A DNA stretch of 64,000 bases from positions 124,001 to 188,000 of the forward strand of contig ONDF01000003.1 of assembly GCA_900316525.1 (NCBI GenBank), given 5' to 3'. Under the pieces are notes generated by a model. The model was not told where the DNA came from. It did not search any database and was given only the letters and a program-made list of their open reading frames with translations. A program made the translations under genes and the position numbers. The first letter of the stretch is position 1; every line of letters begins with the position of its first letter. The DNA is from an uncultured Bacteroidales bacterium (lineage in GTDB: Bacteria > Bacteroidota > Bacteroidia > Bacteroidales > UBA932). Below are positions 17,672 to 25,372 of this stretch, piece by piece.

Positions 17672-18484
17672 ATGTCCCTGCCGAACAAGACAAACCTCCT
17701 CCCCGACCGCCCCGGCATTCCGCCGATGGCGGCGATGCCCGAGCCCGAAACCATCGACATTCCCGCGCTCGCGAAGGCCTATGCCGACGGGGACATCGAC
17801 CTCATCTGCGTCCTCGGTCCCACCGCCTCCGGCAAGACCCGCTACGCGGTGCAGCTTGCAAAGGCCCTGGGCAATGCGGAGATCCTGTCGGCCGATTCCA
17901 GGCAGGTATATTGCGGGATGGACATCGGGACGGGGAAGGATCTTGACGAGTACGGCGAGGTGCCGTATCACCTCATCGACATCGTGCCGGCGGGCAGCAA
18001 GTACAACATCTACGAGTACCAGGCGGCCTTTGCCGATGCCTGGGCCGATGTCCGCGCCCGCGGCCGCGTCCCCATCCTGTGCGGAGGCTCCGGCCTGTAC
18101 ATCGAATCCGCCACCCGGGCGTACAAGTTCGACCGCGAGAACGGCGTCCCGGCGGAGCGCCTGCCGCAGAAGACCTTCTACATCGGTACCCTCGTCTCCC
18201 GCGAGGAGCGGGTCGCCCGCATCGACCGCCGCCTGGACGAGCGCCTGGAGGACGGCCTGATCGAAGAGATCCGGGGCCTCCTCGACAGCGGCATCCCGGC
18301 CGAGGACCTTCTTTGGTACGGCCTTGAGTACAAGTTCGTTACGCAGTACGTGCTGGAAAAACTCACCTACGACGAGATGCACATCCTCCTCGCCAACGCC
18401 ATCCACCAGTTCGCCAAGCGCCAGATGACCTGGTTCCGCGGGATGGAACGCGACGGCGTCCGCATCCACTGGGTCCGGCCCTAA
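17672..18484 (+). CDS. miaA: tRNA dimethylallyltransferase
   Basis: MiaA transfers a dimethylallyl group to A37 of tRNAs that read codons starting with U. The 270-residue protein has the P-loop GPTASGKT (about residues 49-56), SADSRQVYCGMDIGTGK, a GGSGLYI motif and the C-terminal WFRGMER...IHW signature. It is shorter than typical MiaA (about 300) through a compact insertion domain. The first 20-40 residues are poorly conserved, and a start at a later Met (about residue 19) is possible, which would also give a more normal leader. Its stop overlaps the trmB stop in convergent orientation. Confidence 0.93.
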   Translation: MSLPNKTNLLPDRPGIPPMAAMPEPETIDIPALAKAYADGDIDLICVLGPTASGKTRYAVQLAKALGNAEILSADSRQVYCGMDIGTGKDLDEYGEVPYHLIDIVPAGSKYNIYEYQAAFADAWADVRARGRVPILCGGSGLYIESATRAYKFDRENGVPAERLPQKTFYIGTLVSREERVARIDRRLDERLEDGLIEEIRGLLDSGIPAEDLLWYGLEYKFVTQYVLEKLTYDEMHILLANAIHQFAKRQMTWFRGMERDGVRIHWVRP

Positions 18485-19314
18485 CCTTTCGTGGGCTGGT
18501 GGCTGAACGACCGGCGGGGGCCTTCGGCCTCGCGCCAGTAGGCCGCATCGAAGTCCGTCGGATACGCGAACCCTTCCCCCGCATGCTCCAGCCGGAACGC
18601 CAGATACGTGATCGGCAGGCCCATTTTCAAGAACATCGTCTCGTAGAAGGTCTGGACCTGGAAGACGGCATCCATATCCCGGAGAGATTCCTTCGCTTCG
18701 CTCGGAATGACCGGGGGAACCTTGTAGATGTCGACACCGGACGCCAGCACCTGTAAACCATTGGCGCGGATGACAGATTGGGTATACTCGTAGAGGAAGC
18801 GGGAGTCGGTCTTGAGGTGGACGATGCCGTCGGGCTTGAGGAAACGGCGGTAGCGCTGGAGGAAGAGCGGGGAGGTCAGGCGGGCGTTCTCGCTGCCGCG
18901 GAGCTGCGGGTCGGAGAAGGTCAGCCAGATTTCGGAGACCTCGCCCGGGCCGAAGAAGGCGTCGATGAACTCGATGCGGGTGCGGAGAAAGGCGACGTTG
19001 CCCATCTTTTCCTCCGTGGCCTCCTTGGCGCCCTTCCACAGGCGCGCGCCCTTGATGTCCACGCCGATGAAGTTCATTTCCGGATGCCGGCGGGCCAGGG
19101 CGATGGTGTAATCCCCCTTGCCGCAACCCAGTTCCAGCACGATCGGCTGGGGTTTTTCGAACATGTCCCGGTTCCAGTTTCCCTTGATGGCATGGTCCCG
19201 CAGGACCAGCTCCCGGGAGCCTTCCGGCTTGGCCAGCACCGACGACGCGTCCGGCTGCAGCAGGCAGCGGAACGTCTCGTTCTCGGCGAATTTCTTGAGT
19301 TTACCGTGTCCCAT
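18481..19314 (-). CDS. trmB: tRNA (guanine-N7)-methyltransferase carrying a repeat-encoded insertion
   Basis: TrmB methylates G46 of tRNA using SAM. The ATG at 19314 starts MGHGKLKKFAEN and overlaps the gldH stop codon, so translation is coupled; it gives 277 residues. Motif I is LELGCGKGDYT, followed by NFIGVDIKGARLWKG and the family motif TFSDPQ (usually FPDPW). Near residue 205, between DIYKVPP and DMDAVFQ, the protein contains VIPSEAKESLR, encoded by a dispersed palindromic repeat at 18688-18712. The insertion keeps the frame, and conserved sequence (FYETMFLK.GLPI.YLAFRL) continues after it. Confidence 0.93.
   Translation of the reverse strand: MGHGKLKKFAENETFRCLLQPDASSVLAKPEGSRELVLRDHAIKGNWNRDMFEKPQPIVLELGCGKGDYTIALARRHPEMNFIGVDIKGARLWKGAKEATEEKMGNVAFLRTRIEFIDAFFGPGEVSEIWLTFSDPQLRGSENARLTSPLFLQRYRRFLKPDGIVHLKTDSRFLYEYTQSVIRANGLQVLASGVDIYKVPPVIPSEAKESLRDMDAVFQVQTFYETMFLKMGLPITYLAFRLEHAGEGFAYPTDFDAAYWREAEGPRRSFSHQPTKG
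18688..18712 (-). repeat. PSEAKES-family palindromic repeat inside trmB
   Basis: The plus strand reads GATTCCTTCGCTTCGCTCGG then AATGA, the same sequence as at 15515-15540. Read on the coding strand it gives VIPSEAKES in frame with trmB. Confidence 0.85.
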
Positions 19315-19739
19315 CAGTCCTTGTTTCGCGATACGACCAGGCCCATGCCGCACAGGCCCTCCGGCGGGTCCTGCACCCGCACGACCACCTGCCACGGGCC
19401 CCATTCCTCCGGCCGGACCCCGGCCCGGTAGGGCGCCCGCACCTGCTTGGAGAAGAGCGACATCTTCCCCTCCATCGGCAGATACACCTCCTCGCGGAAC
19501 ACATGGAACGTCGGCGACGTCCACGTCACCTGCAGCGGAAGCGCCGCGATCTTCCGCAGCGAATCCACCGGCGCATCGACCCTGGTGTACAGATCAAAAT
19601 CATACGACGCGGTCGAATCGGTCATCTCCACGAAGAATGTATACGGCCCCTCCCCTTTCACAAACTTCTCCACCGACATGGGTTCGCGGCAGCTTGCGAA
19701 GAGTAAAAGGAAAGGAATCATATACAGGAGCTTACGCAT
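19314..19739 (-). CDS. gldH: GldH-family gliding motility lipoprotein
   Basis: This short (141-residue) lipoprotein has lipobox LFASC. The body is a beta-rich domain with YTFFVEMTDSTASYDFDLYTRV near the start and GLCGMGLVVS at the end, as in GldH. GldH is needed for gliding in flavobacteria, but its gene is widespread in non-gliding Bacteroidota, where the role is unclear. The gene order holB-ricT-gldH supports the assignment. It overlaps ricT by 8 nt and shares its stop with the trmB start. Confidence 0.75.
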   Translation of the reverse strand: MRKLLYMIPFLLLFASCREPMSVEKFVKGEGPYTFFVEMTDSTASYDFDLYTRVDAPVDSLRKIAALPLQVTWTSPTFHVFREEVYLPMEGKMSLFSKQVRAPYRAGVRPEEWGPWQVVVRVQDPPEGLCGMGLVVSRNKD

Positions 19740-20916
19740 CTTTCTTCGGTTTGTTGCCGGCTGCGCCCTTGTTGCCCTTGTTCTTGTTGTTCCGGTTCTT
19801 GTTGCGGCGCTTTTTCTTGCGGGCCTCGTCGAAACGGGAGATGCTGTCGTCGCCGACGGCGGTGACGAATTCCGGCGCCGTGGGTTCGACGTCCGGGAGG
19901 AGCGTTTCGGGCTTCTGGCCGTTGCGGTTCATCATGATGATCTCGCGGACCTCGGAGGCCGCGAGCGGGTACATCTTGGCGAGGGAGCCCTTCTCGTAGG
20001 AGAAGTACATCGTCTCCGCCAGGATGTCCGTCTTCACCAGGTAGGCCAGGCCGTCCTCGAACTCCAGCGGTTCGGAGACCTTCGGGATGCGCGAGTGCGC
20101 GTCCATGTAGTTCGAGACCTCGTAGTTCAGGCAGCACTTGAGCTTGCCACACTGGCCCGCGAGCTTCTGCGGATTCAGGGAAAGGTCCTGGACCCGCGCC
20201 GCGGAGGTGGTGATGGACTTGAATTCCGTGATGTAGTTCGCGCAGCACAGCTCGCGGCCGCAGATGCCCAGGCCGCCGATCAGGCCGGCTTCCTGCCGGG
20301 CGCCGATCTGCTTCATCTCCACCCGGATATGGAACTCCTCCGCGAAATCCTTGATCAGCTGGCGGAAGTCCACACGGCCGTCGGCGATGTAGTAGAAGAT
20401 GGCCTTCGTGCCGTCGCCCTGGAACTCCACGTCCCCGATCTTCATTTCCAGGCCCAGGTTCGCCGCCAGCACGCGGGAGCGGATCATCGTCTCCTGCTCG
20501 CGGGCGATGGCGTCCTGCCAGCGCTCGATGTCGTAGGTCTTGGCCTTGCGGTAGATCTTCCGGAAAACCGTCTTGTCGGGGTCCACGCCCCGGCACTTCA
20601 TCTGCCGGGCCACGATCGGGCCCTCCAGCGTGACGATGCCGAGGTCATGGCCCGTCTGGGCCTCCACCACGACGAGGTCGCCGGTCTTGATGGTCTGGCC
20701 GGACGCATTGACATAGAAGCCTTTGCGGGTATTCTTGAAACGGACTTCGAAGAAGTTGTTGTACTGTTCCTGGCCGATGCCCTTGAGGTAGTCGTACACC
20801 TCCAGCTTGCAGCAGCCCTGGCGGTAGCGGATCTCCTCCACCCCCGCCTCCTCGTTGCCGCTGATCACGCAGCCCCGGAAGCAGTCATAGCGTACATTCT
20901 CGTTCGAATCGATCAT
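19732..20916 (-). CDS. ricT: PSP1-domain regulatory protein RicT/YaaT-like
   Basis: The 394-residue protein has the PSP1 C-terminal region and the cysteine cluster of RicT: GICGRELCCANY and later CGKLKCCLNYE, plus Cys residues near the N-terminus (CFRGC, CCKLEVYDY). In Bacillus the RicA-RicF-RicT complex carries [4Fe-4S] clusters and affects RNase Y activity. In Bacteroidota the partners are unknown. The basic, Lys/Asn-rich tail (KKKRRNKNRNNKNKGNKG) is probably disordered. It overlaps holB by 4 nt and gldH by 8 nt. Confidence 0.88.
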   Translation of the reverse strand: MIDSNENVRYDCFRGCVISGNEEAGVEEIRYRQGCCKLEVYDYLKGIGQEQYNNFFEVRFKNTRKGFYVNASGQTIKTGDLVVVEAQTGHDLGIVTLEGPIVARQMKCRGVDPDKTVFRKIYRKAKTYDIERWQDAIAREQETMIRSRVLAANLGLEMKIGDVEFQGDGTKAIFYYIADGRVDFRQLIKDFAEEFHIRVEMKQIGARQEAGLIGGLGICGRELCCANYITEFKSITTSAARVQDLSLNPQKLAGQCGKLKCCLNYEVSNYMDAHSRIPKVSEPLEFEDGLAYLVKTDILAETMYFSYEKGSLAKMYPLAASEVREIIMMNRNGQKPETLLPDVEPTAPEFVTAVGDDSISRFDEARKKKRRNKNRNNKNKGNKGAAGNKPKKDA

Positions 20917-21899
20917 AATGCATTCATATAGAGCCGGTTCACCAGGTCGGTGAACAGGATTTTCTGGTTAACGTTCCGCTCCACGAGCAGGAGCGCCCGG
21001 TCCAGCGCGGCGAGCGCCTGGCGGGAGAAATTCTTGCGCAGTTTCGCGGCCATCTCCTCGTAGAACGGCTTTTCGTCCCCGAGGAGGTCCGCCAGGTCCG
21101 GCAGTCCCTGTTGCAGGAGGAAGATGTTCCTGAGGCCCTCCGAGGCCACCCGGCAGAAGCGTTTCTGCTTCTCGCGGGAGCCGAGGTCGGCCACCGCGTC
21201 CCCCGCCTCCAGCGCACCCAGGAGGTCCTTGCGGACCAGGGCGTCCAGGAGGTCGTGGAACAGGTCGGCCATCTCCGTCGTCTCCGCCCCTTCTTTCGCG
21301 TGGATGACACGGTCCTCCTCCCGGGAGAACGGCCGCACGCGCATGAACAGGCAGCGGGAGAAAATGGTCGTCAGGACCTTCTCCGGCTGGAGCGTGACCA
21401 GCAGGAACAGGGTTTTCTCCGGCGGTTCCTCGACCATCTTCAGGAGGGCGTTCGCCGCCTGCGGGTTCATTTTCTCGGGCAGATAGACCACGACCGTCCG
21501 GTACCCGCCTTCCACGGCGGACAGGGACAGCTTGTCCAGGATGGAGCGCGCCTCATTGACCGAGATGAGGCCCTGTTTCCCTTCGATGCCGATGGCCGTA
21601 TAGAGCTCGTTCTCGAAGAAACAGGGGTTCTCCTGCAGCAGCTCGCGCCAGGCGCCGATGAACCGGTCGGACACCGGCTTGTCCGCCCCCGCCACCGGGA
21701 AGACGAAATGGATGTCGGGATGGATGAGCTTCTTCACCCGGGGGTTGTGCCCATAGACTTCGTCCAGGAAATCGAGGATGAGCGGGAAGGCGCCGCCGCC
21801 GTCGTTCTGGTGGAACAGCATCGCATGCGGGATCCGGCCGCTCTCCGCCATCTGCCGGAGGGCCGCCGCGAGGGGCGCGTTGCTGCTCATCGTTTCCAT
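20913..21899 (-). CDS. holB: DNA polymerase III subunit delta'
   Basis: This clamp-loader subunit has 328 residues. The N-terminus (PHAMLFHQNDGGGAFPL) takes the place of the P-loop region, which is degenerate as expected for delta'. It is followed by HPDIHFVFPV, SVNEARSILDKLSL, and the conserved NALLKMVEEPPEKTLFLLVT with the SRC-like motif FSRCLFMRV. It helps load the sliding clamp during replication. It overlaps ricT by 4 nt and lies 3 nt after the prenyl synthase gene. Confidence 0.92.
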   Translation of the reverse strand: METMSSNAPLAAALRQMAESGRIPHAMLFHQNDGGGAFPLILDFLDEVYGHNPRVKKLIHPDIHFVFPVAGADKPVSDRFIGAWRELLQENPCFFENELYTAIGIEGKQGLISVNEARSILDKLSLSAVEGGYRTVVVYLPEKMNPQAANALLKMVEEPPEKTLFLLVTLQPEKVLTTIFSRCLFMRVRPFSREEDRVIHAKEGAETTEMADLFHDLLDALVRKDLLGALEAGDAVADLGSREKQKRFCRVASEGLRNIFLLQQGLPDLADLLGDEKPFYEEMAAKLRKNFSRQALAALDRALLLVERNVNQKILFTDLVNRLYMNAL

Positions 21900-21902
21900 C
21901 GG

Positions 21903-22886
21903 TCAAAAAGTCCTTTCGCCCACATAATGGGCCAGTTCCACGAGATACGGCTTTTCTTCGGACGGCGGAAGCTCGTCCAGGCAGGAAACCGCCTCGTCGA
22001 TGTATCGATTCATTTCCGCCACGGCCTTGTCCACGCCGTCCTTTTCCAGGACGAACGCCCGGACCCGGTCCGCCAGGGCGGGCTCGTCGGAAATCCTTCC
22101 GACCAGCGCCCGGACCTCCGCGGCCTCCTCCGCCGGCGCCGAATCCAGCGCACAAAGCAGCGGAAGGGTGATTTTCTGTTCCTTCAGGTCGATGCCCACG
22201 GGCTTCCCGAGCGCCTCGTCCCCCGCATAGTCCAGGATGTCGTCCTTGATCTGGAACGCGAGGCCCAGGTTCCGGGCGTAGCCGGCGAGGGCGGCGGTCC
22301 ATTCCTCCGGCGCGTCGGCGGAGACGGCGCCGGCCAGGACGGACGCCTCGAAGAGCGAGGCCGTCTTGGAATAGATGATCCGGAGGTAATCCGCGCGGGT
22401 CGTATCGCAGCTGGAGGCCTTCTCGAGCTGGAGCATCTCCCCTTCCGCCAGGTCGGAGAGCGTCTTCGCGAACAGGCGGATCGCCCGCTCGCTGTAGCGC
22501 TCCGCGTCCAGGATGCAGCGGATGGCCTTCACCAGCCAGTAATCGCCGATCAGCACCGACGCCGGACTCGAGAGGATGGACATCACCGTGGGCTTTCCCC
22601 GCCGGGTGGTCGCGCCGTCCACGACATCGTCGTGCAGCAGCGTCGCGTTGTGGATCATCTCGGCGGCGGCCGCGAAACGGACCGTGTCGCCGTTGACCCC
22701 GCCGCAGGCGCCGGCGGCGAGCAGCGTCAGGCCCGGCCGGATCCGCTTCCCGCCCTGCGCCAGCAGGGACCGGTTCGTCGCATCCAGCAGCGCGATGTCG
22801 CTTCCGAGGGAAGTCTCCAGCAAGGCGAAGACTCTCTCCAGCGGCCCGGCCAGGAAGGCCTTGAATCTACATTGATACGCGCTCAT
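21903..22886 (-). CDS. polyprenyl diphosphate synthase
   Basis: This trans-type long-chain isoprenyl diphosphate synthase has 327 residues. The first Asp-rich motif is LLHDDVVDGATTRRGKPT and the second is FQIKDDILDYAGD followed by GKPVGIDLKEQKITLPLL. It condenses isopentenyl diphosphate to build the side chain of menaquinone, which fits the menG/ubiE gene elsewhere in the window; product length cannot be read. Its start overlaps the LOG gene stop by 4 nt, so it is part of the same minus-strand run. Confidence 0.92.
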   Translation of the reverse strand: MSAYQCRFKAFLAGPLERVFALLETSLGSDIALLDATNRSLLAQGGKRIRPGLTLLAAGACGGVNGDTVRFAAAAEMIHNATLLHDDVVDGATTRRGKPTVMSILSSPASVLIGDYWLVKAIRCILDAERYSERAIRLFAKTLSDLAEGEMLQLEKASSCDTTRADYLRIIYSKTASLFEASVLAGAVSADAPEEWTAALAGYARNLGLAFQIKDDILDYAGDEALGKPVGIDLKEQKITLPLLCALDSAPAEEAAEVRALVGRISDEPALADRVRAFVLEKDGVDKAVAEMNRYIDEAVSCLDELPPSEEKPYLVELAHYVGERTF

Positions 22887-23416
22887 TTCAGGTGTTCTGC
22901 CAATTCCGGGACCGTATCGGCGAAGACGATGAGGGCCCGGTCGCCGGGCGTCAACATCCCGGTCGCCTCATAATGGTCCAGCAAGGCCTTGAAAGGGTCG
23001 AAGAAGCCGTCCACGTTCAGGACCAGCAGCTTGCCGTCGTACCGTCCCAGCTTCACCAGGACGTGCGACTCGATCAGTTCGTCCAGGGTGCCGATGCCGC
23101 CGGGAAGGGCGATGACCGCCGAAGTTCCTTCGCGCATCCGCTCCTTCCGTTCCGCCATCGTGTCGGTCCAGACAAGTTCGGTCAGATGCGGGTACTCGAG
23201 CCCCTTCATGAACCGTGGAAGAACGCCGATGTGGTCGCCGCCGAGACGGTCCATCTCGTCGGCGATCACCCCCATCGTCCCGCGGAAACTGCCGCCGGAG
23301 ACGAGGGTCCATCCATACGCGTGCAGCGCGCGAACCACTTCACGCGCTGCCTCGTTATACTTGGGGTCGATGTCGTAACTGGCCGAGCAGAAAACGACCG
23401 CCTTGCGCCGGGGCAT
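22883..23416 (-). CDS. LOG-family (lysine decarboxylase-like) nucleotide phosphoribohydrolase
   Basis: This 177-residue Rossmann-like protein has the family motif PGGIGTLDELIE and the earlier SGGSFRGTMGVIADE. LOG-family enzymes cleave the base from nucleoside monophosphates (cytokinin activation in plants, AMP or purine nucleotide salvage in bacteria). They were once mislabelled lysine decarboxylases. The bacterial substrate is uncertain. It lies between an outer-membrane barrel gene and the prenyl synthase. Confidence 0.88.
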   Translation of the reverse strand: MPRRKAVVFCSASYDIDPKYNEAAREVVRALHAYGWTLVSGGSFRGTMGVIADEMDRLGGDHIGVLPRFMKGLEYPHLTELVWTDTMAERKERMREGTSAVIALPGGIGTLDELIESHVLVKLGRYDGKLLVLNVDGFFDPFKALLDHYEATGMLTPGDRALIVFADTVPELAEHLK

Positions 23417-23419
23417 CTG

Positions 23420-24046
23420 CTAGAACAGGATGGCCAGGTTGATTTTCATTCCCTGGTAGTTCTTCAGGTGTTCGTACGGGTACTTGTTCTCACCCAGCTT
23501 GTCCGCCTTGTAGAGGGGACCCATGTTGCGGAACAGCTGGAAGCTGAGCTGGATATGGCTGGCGATCTCGACACCGATGCCGCCGCCCACGCCGTACTCG
23601 AGCTTGTTCCTCGCTTCGAGGACCTTGTCTTTGGAGAAATCCGCATTGGCCAGCTTCTGGGACTCCTTGCCCCCCACGCTATAACCCAGGAAGGGTTCCA
23701 CGAAGAGGTAGGGGCGGAAGGCCAGCAGGTCCGGACCCCACTGGAGGCCGAGGCCGAGTTCCACATTGTTGCTCCGGGACACGGTGAGGTTGTCCAGCGC
23801 ACCCACGTTCTCCTGGACATTGGCGCCCTTGACCTGCCAGAGCAGTTCGGGCTGGATGGCGAAGCCTGCGCCGAGATTGGCCTTATAGAGGACACCGGCG
23901 CTGTACAGAGCCATGGCCTTGGTATCCTTGGGATTCGAGATGCCGTTCATCTTGGAAAGGGTAAGACCTCCGGTCACGCCCAGCTGCTGGGCGCCGGCGA
24001 TCGCCATGGAAGCGAAGAGGGCGACGATGGCAATAATCTTTTTCAT
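23420..24046 (-). CDS. outer membrane beta-barrel protein, PorT-like
   Basis: The 208-residue protein has a signal peptide (MKKIIAIVALFASMAIAGAQ) followed by alternating amphipathic strands typical of an eight-stranded barrel of the Bacteroidota PorT/outer-membrane-beta family (GVTGGLTLSKM ... GAGFAIQPELLWQVKGAN ... YGVGGGIGVEIASHIQLSFQLFRN-like strands). It ends in the strand MKINLAILF. It resembles the adjacent gene at 24074-24682 along its length, so the two are tandem paralogues. The function is unknown. Confidence 0.8.
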   Translation of the reverse strand: MKKIIAIVALFASMAIAGAQQLGVTGGLTLSKMNGISNPKDTKAMALYSAGVLYKANLGAGFAIQPELLWQVKGANVQENVGALDNLTVSRSNNVELGLGLQWGPDLLAFRPYLFVEPFLGYSVGGKESQKLANADFSKDKVLEARNKLEYGVGGGIGVEIASHIQLSFQLFRNMGPLYKADKLGENKYPYEHLKNYQGMKINLAILF

Positions 24047-24073
24047 AATGCTATGCTTTTATCAGTGAATGAC

Positions 24074-24682
24074 TTAGAGAAGGATAGCGAGGGAGAACTT
24101 GATTCCCTCGAAATTCTGGATATGCTCCAACGGTTCCGCACCGGCCTCCGCGGGCTTGCTGAACATGACGCCCAGGTTCTTGAACCATTGGACGGACAGC
24201 TGGAGATGGCTGGAGATTTCCAGACCCGCGCCCAGGCCGAAACCGTACTCGAGCTTGTTCTTGGCCTGCTTGGCCCAGTCCCGGATGTGCTCGTTCCCCC
24301 GGTCGGTGGAGGAGATCTGGTAGCCGATGAACGGCTCGCCGAACACGAACGGGCGGAAAGAGCCCAGCTGCGGCCCCCACTGGAAGTTCAGGGGAAGCTC
24401 GACGAAACCGGTCTTCACCTTGAAGTCCTCGTCCGTGGCCGTGTCCAGATGGCCCACGTTGGCCCCCTTCACCTGATACAGGAGGGAAGGCTGGACGGCG
24501 AAACCGGAACCGAGGGGAATCTTGCCGGTGATGCCGGCGTGATACAGGCTGATGGCATCGGCGGACGCCATCTTCACGGAAGAGGAGGTCAGACCTGCGA
24601 CAAAGCCGAACTGGGCGTGCGCAGCGGTCGCCAGGACCAGGGAGGCGGCCACGGAGGCCACCAGGGAAAGGATGCGTTTCAT
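24074..24682 (-). CDS. outer membrane beta-barrel protein, PorT-like (tandem paralogue)
   Basis: The 202-residue protein has a signal peptide ending AAHAQ. The strand pattern matches its neighbour: GFAVQPSLLYQVKGANVG, PFVFGEPFIGYQ, LEYGFGLGAGLEISSHLQLS, and the C-terminal strand IKFSLAILL. It lies 4 nt after trxA and 27 nt before its paralogue. No ligand or partner is visible. Confidence 0.8.
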   Translation of the reverse strand: MKRILSLVASVAASLVLATAAHAQFGFVAGLTSSSVKMASADAISLYHAGITGKIPLGSGFAVQPSLLYQVKGANVGHLDTATDEDFKVKTGFVELPLNFQWGPQLGSFRPFVFGEPFIGYQISSTDRGNEHIRDWAKQAKNKLEYGFGLGAGLEISSHLQLSVQWFKNLGVMFSKPAEAGAEPLEHIQNFEGIKFSLAILL

Positions 24683-24686
24683 CGGC

Positions 24687-25001
<315 letters not shown>

Positions 25002-25025
25002 ATCAGATAGGGTTTTAGCGTTTCG

Positions 25026-25033
25026 CAAATATA
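25026..25033 (-). promoter_or_regulatory. trxA: -7 promoter box of trxA
   Basis: TATATTTG on the minus strand matches the Bacteroidota TAnnTTTG element. No good -33 box is seen at the usual distance. Confidence 0.45.
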
Positions 25034-25044
25034 AGGAAAAAATC

Positions 25045-25338
25045 TCACAAAGCTTCTTCCACGGGCAGCACGTAGGCCCGCAGGCCCAGCTTGGCATTGT
25101 CGCGGTCGGTGGCGCGGAGACGGTCCATGATGTCCGCCACCAGAGCGTCGTCCACGGCCGTCAGGACAGCGTGGTTCTGCGTAGGCCAGGCGTGGTTTCC
25201 GAGATGGGGTTCGCCGGTCTCGGAACCGCGGCCGCCGATCTCCTCCCAGACGGTGTAGCCCCGCTGGCCGCACGCCTCCAGGAGTTCCACGATCTCCTGG
25301 TTGTAGGCCTGGTTGTATACAATGAATATTGCTTTCAT
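25045..25338 (-). CDS. small PII-like protein next to RND efflux genes
   Basis: The 97-residue protein has a predicted beta-alpha-beta repeat layout: MKAIFIVYN strand, helix YNQEIVELLEACG, TVWEEIGGRG strands, and a C-terminal LGLRAYVLPVEE strand. The pattern fits the PII/CutA-like fold, and small proteins of this kind accompany RND pumps in Bacteroidota. It lies 34 nt after the RND permease gene, with a dispersed repeat in the gap. A sensor or regulator role for the pump is an inference. The T-loop residues of classical PII are not recognisable. Confidence 0.6.
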   Translation of the reverse strand: MKAIFIVYNQAYNQEIVELLEACGQRGYTVWEEIGGRGSETGEPHLGNHAWPTQNHAVLTAVDDALVADIMDRLRATDRDNAKLGLRAYVLPVEEAL

Positions 25339-25344
25339 ATCAAT

Positions 25345-25372
25345 AGATTTCTCGACTAGCTCGAAATGACAG
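25345..25372 (+). repeat. dispersed palindromic repeat (GAAATGACA family), RND/PII-like gap copy
   Basis: It reads AGATTTCTCGACTAGCTCGA then AATGACAG on the plus strand. It fills most of the gap between the permease stop and the small gene start. Relative to its downstream gene the orientation is opposite to the other three copies. Confidence 0.75.
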
